A DNA stretch of 64,000 nucleotides from Oscillospiraceae bacterium (GTDB lineage Bacteria > Bacillota > Clostridia > Oscillospirales > Oscillospiraceae): the NCBI GenBank assembly GCA_022800525.1, contig JAAWQM010000004.1, positions 1 through 64,000 on the forward strand. The letters are read 5' to 3'. Within the stretch, counting starts at the first letter, position 1. The number at the start of each line of letters is the position of its first letter. The notes under the pieces are model-generated. The model was not told where the DNA came from. It worked only from the letters and a program-made list of their open reading frames with translations, and made no database searches. Below are positions 59,442 through 64,000 of this stretch, one piece after another. A program made the translations under genes and the position numbers.

Positions 59442-59476
59442 GGGGAGCTCCCGGTACGCCGGGAGCTCCCCAATTC
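59442..59476. terminator. Terminator between convergent csaB fusion and M23 gene
   Basis: GGGGAGCTCCCGG (59442-59454) pairs perfectly with CCGGGAGCTCCCC (59459-59471), loop TACG. A weaker GCCCC/GGGGC hairpin (59422-59435) precedes it. Confidence 0.8.
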
Positions 59477-59482
59477 ATTTGA

Positions 59483-61126
59483 TCAGTCCAGATAATTCAT
59501 AGGATTCTGCCGTTCGCCATTGTAGCGGACTTCAAAGTGGCAATGGGTGCCGGTGACGCGTCCGGTGGCGCCCATCTCCGCGATGTGCTGCCCCTTGAAC
59601 ACTTTGTCGCCCACGCTGACCAGCAGGCTGCTGTTGTGTCCATAATAGGTCACATACCCATTCCCGTGGTCAATCTGCACCAGATAGCCATAGCTGCTCA
59701 TCCAGCCGGCATAGATAACCGTGCCGCCGTCCGCGGCCACAATATCCGTACCATAGGAGTTGGCAATGTCCACGCCGCCGTGGAAGGAGCTGCCGCCAAA
59801 GATATTGCGGTAACCATAGCGGGAAGTGATCGTACCGCTGGTGGGCCAGCGGAAGCTTCCGGTGGGCGCCCAACTGGGCCGTTCCAATGTGCCCCGCGCC
59901 TGAACCTCCGTGACAGGCTCGGTGATCGTGGTCTCGGATTCAATGGTCCGCTCCACCTCCGTCAGGCCCTCGTATGTGACCCGCGCCACGATGTCGGCGG
60001 ATCCATACTGGCCCCTGGTGATGATCCTGGTGTCGCCCTCCCACATGGTGTTGTCATCCACATATTCGATCTCATAGGGAACGTCCGCCGTATAGTACTC
60101 CATCTGGGTGGCTCGCACCGTCAGATAAGGCACGGCGTTGCTGATCAGCAGTTCATCGCCGACCTGAAGCCTGTCGATGTCATAGCCGGGATTCAGCCGC
60201 AGCAGCTCGTCATTGGACATGTCGTGGTCCTGGGCGATGACCGACCAGCAGTCTCCGCTCTGGACGGCGTAGGTCTGCTCGCCCTCCTTGGTGCTGTTGA
60301 GCAGCAGCGCAACCTCGGCAAGGTTGGTGAAGTCGTCCAGGGGCAGATCAACCTCCCGGACCTCCGCGCCCTCCACAAAGTCGATGGAGACGGTGTTCTC
60401 ATTGCGGTAGTCCGCGGCCACCTGATCCAGCAGGCCCTCCAGCGCGTCCTTGGTCTGGGTCGCGCCGATGAACTCGCCGCCCACATACAGGGCGTAGCCG
60501 TGCTCCAGAACCCGCAGGGACTCGTTGAGAGCGGCCTCCAGGTCGGCCTCGTCCACCAGAGCGCCGCGATAGGCCAAGCTGGTGGTATAGGTCACCTTGT
60601 CCGGCTCCAGGGTGTAGCTGCTGCCCAGCGCGTCGGAAATGGAGCGCTCCACGGACAGCACGGCGGCCTGGGCAGCCTCCTCGTTGGCCACGGTGCCCAG
60701 CTCCTTGCCGTCAAAGGTGACCGTGACGGCGTTGGTATAGAGCACCTGGAATGCGGCGTAAACGATTACCGTCAGACTGGCGGCCATGAACACGGCGGTC
60801 TGGAGCAGCCAGCCCTTCCGGCGGGCGTCCCGCCGGTGGCGGGAGAGGGCCGCGTCGATTGCGGAGCGCATTCTGTAGATTGCTTCCCGCACCTTCTGCC
60901 GCAGCAGGGGCATACTGCCGGACAGCAGAAGCTGGAGCTGGCGGTAGGGACTGCTGGATTCCGGGAAACGGCGGCGGCGGTTGTCCTGGACCTGGCGGGG
61001 CCGGACCAGCTGCGCGGCGGCCGGCTGCGCCTTGGTGGGGGCCACCCGCCTGGCCGGCTGCGCTGGCGCGGACTGCTTGACCCGCCTGGCTGCTTTTTTT
61101 TCTGTCTCTTTATGGTTGAAGAACAT
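59483..61126 (-). CDS. Membrane-anchored LysM-G5-M23 peptidase
   Basis: 547 residues; the start at 61126 follows ATGGAGGAAACTCT. A basic N-terminal cytoplasmic region (about 1-100), one membrane helix (about 106-127, AVFMAASLTVIVYAAFQVLY), a SpoIIQ-like extracellular linker, LysM (about 284-327, YAVQSGDCWSVIAQDHDMSNDELLRLNPG), G5 (about 330-408) and M23 (about 435-545). The last has HGGVDIANSYGTDIVA and THCHFEVRYNG, giving the zinc ligands. It should cleave peptidoglycan cross-bridges outside the cell. Its leader holds TGTAAC repeats resembling WalR sites. Confidence 0.94.
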   Translation of the reverse strand: MFFNHKETEKKAARRVKQSAPAQPARRVAPTKAQPAAAQLVRPRQVQDNRRRRFPESSSPYRQLQLLLSGSMPLLRQKVREAIYRMRSAIDAALSRHRRDARRKGWLLQTAVFMAASLTVIVYAAFQVLYTNAVTVTFDGKELGTVANEEAAQAAVLSVERSISDALGSSYTLEPDKVTYTTSLAYRGALVDEADLEAALNESLRVLEHGYALYVGGEFIGATQTKDALEGLLDQVAADYRNENTVSIDFVEGAEVREVDLPLDDFTNLAEVALLLNSTKEGEQTYAVQSGDCWSVIAQDHDMSNDELLRLNPGYDIDRLQVGDELLISNAVPYLTVRATQMEYYTADVPYEIEYVDDNTMWEGDTRIITRGQYGSADIVARVTYEGLTEVERTIESETTITEPVTEVQARGTLERPSWAPTGSFRWPTSGTITSRYGYRNIFGGSSFHGGVDIANSYGTDIVAADGGTVIYAGWMSSYGYLVQIDHGNGYVTYYGHNSSLLVSVGDKVFKGQHIAEMGATGRVTGTHCHFEVRYNGERQNPMNYLD

Positions 61127-61185
61127 AGAGTTTCCTCCATTTGGTTACAAAATGGCGCAAAAGGGTTACAAATAGTTACAGCCCT

Positions 61186-61214
61186 ATTTTAGCGCATTTT
61201 TCCTCTGGAGTCAA
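61186..61214 (-). promoter_or_regulatory. Promoter of the M23 peptidase gene
   Basis: Minus strand: TTGACT (61214-61209), 17-bp spacer, TAAAAT (61191-61186), about 60 bases before the start. Confidence 0.8.
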
Positions 61215-61232
61215 CCCTAAGATTTTGGGGAT

Positions 61233-61384
61233 ATTATTTCCGAATTTAGATTCGGAAATAATACATTTGATTCAAGCCATTTTGCTCGCCGCCACAAGCA
61301 GCGGCAACCGCAAAACATGGCGGATAATCCTTCCGGCCTTTCAGTTTGGAAGGATTATTTCCGAATATAAACTTTGGAAACAAT
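61233..61384. promoter_or_regulatory. Two related inverted repeats in the divergent region
   Basis: ATTATTTCCGAAT (61233-61245) and its exact reverse complement (61250-61262) with a 4-bp centre. The same half-site recurs at 61354-61366 with an imperfect partner TTTGGAAACAAT (61373-61384). It could be an operator pair or the ends of a small mobile repeat. Confidence 0.5.
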
Positions 61385-61475
61385 AGTAAGGGGACATGCC
61401 TCATCAGGCAGCCGGTGGTATGTTTCCCTGGAGAAAGGCGCCCCCTCTCCTCCTGCCAATTGCAGAAAGAATCAG

Positions 61476-61504
61476 TTGTCATCCTTTCCACTTTGTGCTA
61501 CAAT
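61476..61504 (+). promoter_or_regulatory. Promoter of the phosphoesterase gene
   Basis: TTGTCA (61476-61481), 17-bp spacer, TACAAT (61499-61504), 36 bases before the ATG. Confidence 0.75.
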
Positions 61505-61539
61505 ATTCCAAGAGTACCATAGAAAAGGAGTCCGCCCCC

Positions 61540-62406
61540 ATGCCTCAATCCTACCGCGCACGGCCCCGCCGCCGCAGGCGGCATCTGTTTTTGAAATTCC
61601 TCCTGCTGTGCGCCCTTTCCGCCGTCTTCTTCTGGTGGAGCAACCACTCCCTCCAGACCCAGGCCTTCACCTACGCCTCCGACCGCCTGCCTGCAAGCTT
61701 CGACGGCTGCGTCATCGTGCAGCTCTCTGACCTCCACGGCGCGGAATTCGGTGAAAATAACCAGGACCTGCTCCAGCAGGTCCTGGACGCGGACCCGGAC
61801 TATATTTTTCTGACCGGCGACCTGCAGGACCAGTACCGGCAGACGCCTCAGAGCTATTCCATCGGGCTTGGCCGCGCCCTGGCGCAGATCGCCCCCACCT
61901 ATTTCGTCACCGGCAACCACGAGTGGGCCTTCCCCGACGTGCGGGGACTGAAGCGCGGGCTGGAGGAGGCCGGAGTCACCGTCCTTACCAATGAGTACGT
62001 CTGGCTGGCGCGGGACGGGGATACCATCCTTCTGGCGGGCATCGACGACCCCAACGGCTTCGCCGATCAGAAGACGCCGGAGGAGCTGGCGGAGGAAATC
62101 CACGCCCTGGAAGGGGACCCCTTCTGGATGCTTCTGGCCCACCGGAACAACTATTTTGAAAAAGAATACAGCAATCTGGGAGCTGACCTGGTCATCTCCG
62201 GCCACGGCCACGGCGGGTTGATCCGGCTGCCCTTCACCGACGGGCTGGTCAGCGTGGAGCGGACCCTGTTTCCCTCCTATACGGCGGGATTCTACGAGGT
62301 GGGCGGCCGCAGGCTGTTTGTTTCACGGGGACTGGGAAATTCCGGACGGAGCTTCCGTTTGTTCAACCGGCCTGAGCTGGTGATTCTGACGCTGCGGAGA
62401 GGATAG
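61540..62406 (+). CDS. Membrane-anchored metallophosphoesterase
   Basis: 288 residues; ATG 61540 follows AAAAGGAGTCCGCCCCC. The longer frame from 61396 crosses the promoter and is rejected. An arginine-rich start and one hydrophobic helix (about 16-34) anchor it. The calcineurin-like metal site is complete: [25 protein letters not shown], and [13 protein letters not shown]. It resembles YkuE/YaeI-type phosphoesterases that act on lipid A- or phospholipid-like pyrophosphate substrates; the substrate is unknown. Confidence 0.92.
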   Translation: MPQSYRARPRRRRRHLFLKFLLLCALSAVFFWWSNHSLQTQAFTYASDRLPASFDGCVIVQLSDLHGAEFGENNQDLLQQVLDADPDYIFLTGDLQDQYRQTPQSYSIGLGRALAQIAPTYFVTGNHEWAFPDVRGLKRGLEEAGVTVLTNEYVWLARDGDTILLAGIDDPNGFADQKTPEELAEEIHALEGDPFWMLLAHRNNYFEKEYSNLGADLVISGHGHGGLIRLPFTDGLVSVERTLFPSYTAGFYEVGGRRLFVSRGLGNSGRSFRLFNRPELVILTLRRG

Positions 62407-62410
62407 AGAG

Positions 62411-64000
62411 ATGCGGGAATTCTTCGCCGGACAATATGATATCGCCGTCATCGGCGCGGGCCACGCCGGAATCGAGGCGGCCCTGGCGGCGGCGCGGCTG
62501 GGACAGAGGACCATCTGTTTCACCATCAATCTGGACGCGGTGGGCAACATGCCCTGCAACCCCGCCGTCGGCGGCACCGGCAAGGGCCATCTGGTCCGCG
62601 AGCTGGACGCCCTGGGCGGCGAGATGGCCCGGGCGGCGGACGCCGCCTGTATCCAGTACCGCCTGCTGAACCGGGGCAAGGGGCCCGCGGTCCACAGCCT
62701 CCGGGCCCAGGCCGACCGGCGGCGCTATCAGGAGGTCATGAAGCACGCCCTGGAGCGGCAGGAGAACCTGACCCTCCGCCAGGGGGAAATCACAGACATA
62801 CGCCTGACGGACGGGCGGGTGAGCCATGTGGTTCTGCATACCGGGGCGGTGTTCGCTGTAAAGGCCGCCGTAGTCTGCTCCGGGACCTATCTCAACGGCA
62901 GGACCATCGTCGGGGAGTGCGTGCAGGACGGCGGGCCGGACGGCATGTTCGCCGCCGCCCGGCTGACGGACTGCCTGGCAAACCTGGGCCTCAGCCTCCG
63001 CCGGTTCAAGACCGGCACGCCGCCCCGGGTCAATGCCCGCAGTGTGGACTTCTCCAGAATGGAGCTTCAGGAGGGGGACAGCGAGGCCATGCCCTTCTCC
63101 TTCGAGACGAAGACGCCGCCGGTGAACCGGGCGGTATGCTGGCTGACCTACACCAACGAGGAGACCCACCGGATCATCCGGGAAAACCTGGACCGCTCCC
63201 CCATGCACAGCGGCGTGATTGAGGGGGTAGGGCCCCGGTACTGCCCGTCCATTGAAACCAAAGTCACCCGCTTTGCGGACAAGCCCCGGCACCAGCTGTT
63301 TATCGAGCCCATGGGTCTGGACACGGAGGAATTGTACATCCAGGGCTTTTCCTCCGCCATGCCGGAGGACGTGCAGCTTGCGATGCTCCACACCATCCCC
63401 GGCCTGGAGCGGGCGGAGATGATGCGGCCCGCCTACGCCATCGAGTATGACTGCGTGGACCCGCTGGAGCTGTTGCCCACACTGGAGTGCAAGCGGATTC
63501 CCGGACTCTACGGCGCGGGCCAGTTCTGCGGGTCTTCCGGATATGAGGAGGCGGCGGTGCAGGGCTTTGCGGCGGGAGTCAACGCCGCCCTGGCCCTGAA
63601 AGGGGAGGAGCCGCTGATTCTCTCCAGAGGACAGTCGTATATTGGCACATTGATCGACGATCTGGTGACGAAGGGCACGGACGAGCCCTACCGCATGATG
63701 ACCAGCCGCAGCGAGTACCGCCTGCTGCTGCGCCAGGACAACGCCGACCAGAGGCTGTGCCCCGTCGGGCACAGAATCGGGCTGGTGTCCGGCGAGCGGC
63801 TGGCGGAGGTGGAGGCCAAGTACGAGGCCGTCCGCCGGGAGATCAGGCGGCTGGCCGCCAGGGGGGTGCCGCCTTCGGAGCCGCTGAACGCCTTCCTTGC
63901 GGAGAAGGGCACCGCCCCGGTGAACGACGGCGCGCCGCTGATTGCCCTGCTGCGCAGGCCGCAGATCCGCTACGGGGAGCTGCGGCAGTTCGATCCCGAT
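62411..64000 (+). CDS. mnmG: tRNA uridine-5-carboxymethylaminomethyl enzyme MnmG, 3' truncated by the window edge
   Basis: 530 residues are visible and the frame is still open at 64000. ATG 62411 lies 4 bp after the phosphoesterase stop, with GAGAGGATAGAGAG upstream. MnmG (GidA), with MnmE, modifies U34 of certain tRNAs. Visible: the FAD-binding [18 protein letters not shown] (about 14-31), [88 protein letters not shown] and [25 protein letters not shown]. The length so far is normal (about 620 expected). Confidence 0.96.
   Translation, partial: MREFFAGQYDIAVIGAGHAGIEAALAAARLGQRTICFTINLDAVGNMPCNPAVGGTGKGHLVRELDALGGEMARAADAACIQYRLLNRGKGPAVHSLRAQADRRRYQEVMKHALERQENLTLRQGEITDIRLTDGRVSHVVLHTGAVFAVKAAVVCSGTYLNGRTIVGECVQDGGPDGMFAAARLTDCLANLGLSLRRFKTGTPPRVNARSVDFSRMELQEGDSEAMPFSFETKTPPVNRAVCWLTYTNEETHRIIRENLDRSPMHSGVIEGVGPRYCPSIETKVTRFADKPRHQLFIEPMGLDTEELYIQGFSSAMPEDVQLAMLHTIPGLERAEMMRPAYAIEYDCVDPLELLPTLECKRIPGLYGAGQFCGSSGYEEAAVQGFAAGVNAALALKGEEPLILSRGQSYIGTLIDDLVTKGTDEPYRMMTSRSEYRLLLRQDNADQRLCPVGHRIGLVSGERLAEVEAKYEAVRREIRRLAARGVPPSEPLNAFLAEKGTAPVNDGAPLIALLRRPQIRYGELRQFDPD

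Overview
The window is about 64 kb of GC-rich DNA from a Gram-positive Clostridia chromosome, most likely a gut Oscillospiraceae-type bacterium (inference). The grounds are: a T-box leader on thrS, a CIRCE operator on clpB, a bifunctional RelA/SpoT gene next to dtd and hemZ, SpoVB/MurJ-type flippases, DUF3502/YesL/YesN sugar-uptake signature genes, strong AGGAGG ribosome sites, and consensus -35/-10 promoters with 17-bp spacers. It looks chromosomal. There is no phage or plasmid module; the only mobile-element traces are a decayed serine recombinase and small intergenic repeats.

Positions 1-12420 form a glycan-utilisation locus. It holds the end of a DUF3502 solute-binding lipoprotein, GH130 phosphorylase, GH38 alpha-mannosidase and GH3 hydrolase. 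A convergent pair follows (YesL-like DUF624 protein and an AraC-type YesN regulator with an unusual receiver). Then come a ROK sugar kinase, mannose-6-phosphate isomerase and GH20 hexosaminidase. The enzymes lack signal peptides, so imported oligosaccharides would be dismantled in the cytoplasm. The set fits mannose- and GlcNAc-containing glycans such as N-glycans (inference).

Positions 12.5-31 kb carry two MATE transporters, a radical SAM protein with a VTT-domain membrane protein, a SprA-like putative metalloprotease, a five-tRNA array (Val-Asp-Phe-Gly-Cys), recJ, a VanZ protein, the relA-dtd-MBL-hemZ cluster, a uridine-kinase-like gene, a zinc-ribbon protein and a SpoVB/YtgP-type flippase. 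Decayed genes (an HTH regulator, a lipoprotein, a GNAT) and a hairpin repeat family lie between them.

Positions 32-51.5 kb are a mixed housekeeping/accessory stretch: two half-size TauE/SafE genes, DUF1540, thrS with its T-box, a CPA2 antiporter, a small kinase, an EFR1 ferredoxin, a nucleotidyltransferase, an acyltransferase/ModE-like pair, clpB, trmO, a DUF3810 metallopeptidase-like protein, Uma2 and recombinase pseudogenes, DUF951 with a 31-residue membrane protein, an S1 protein, rarA, and a GNAT/LURP-one pair.

Positions 52-59.4 kb are an envelope polysaccharide operon: murJ, an O-antigen-ligase-like gene, a GT4, two DUF4330 genes and a GT4-CsaB fusion. CsaB suggests pyruvylated secondary cell-wall polysaccharide. 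A LysM-G5-M23 peptidase follows on the opposite strand, then a divergent metallophosphoesterase and mnmG, which runs off the end of the window.
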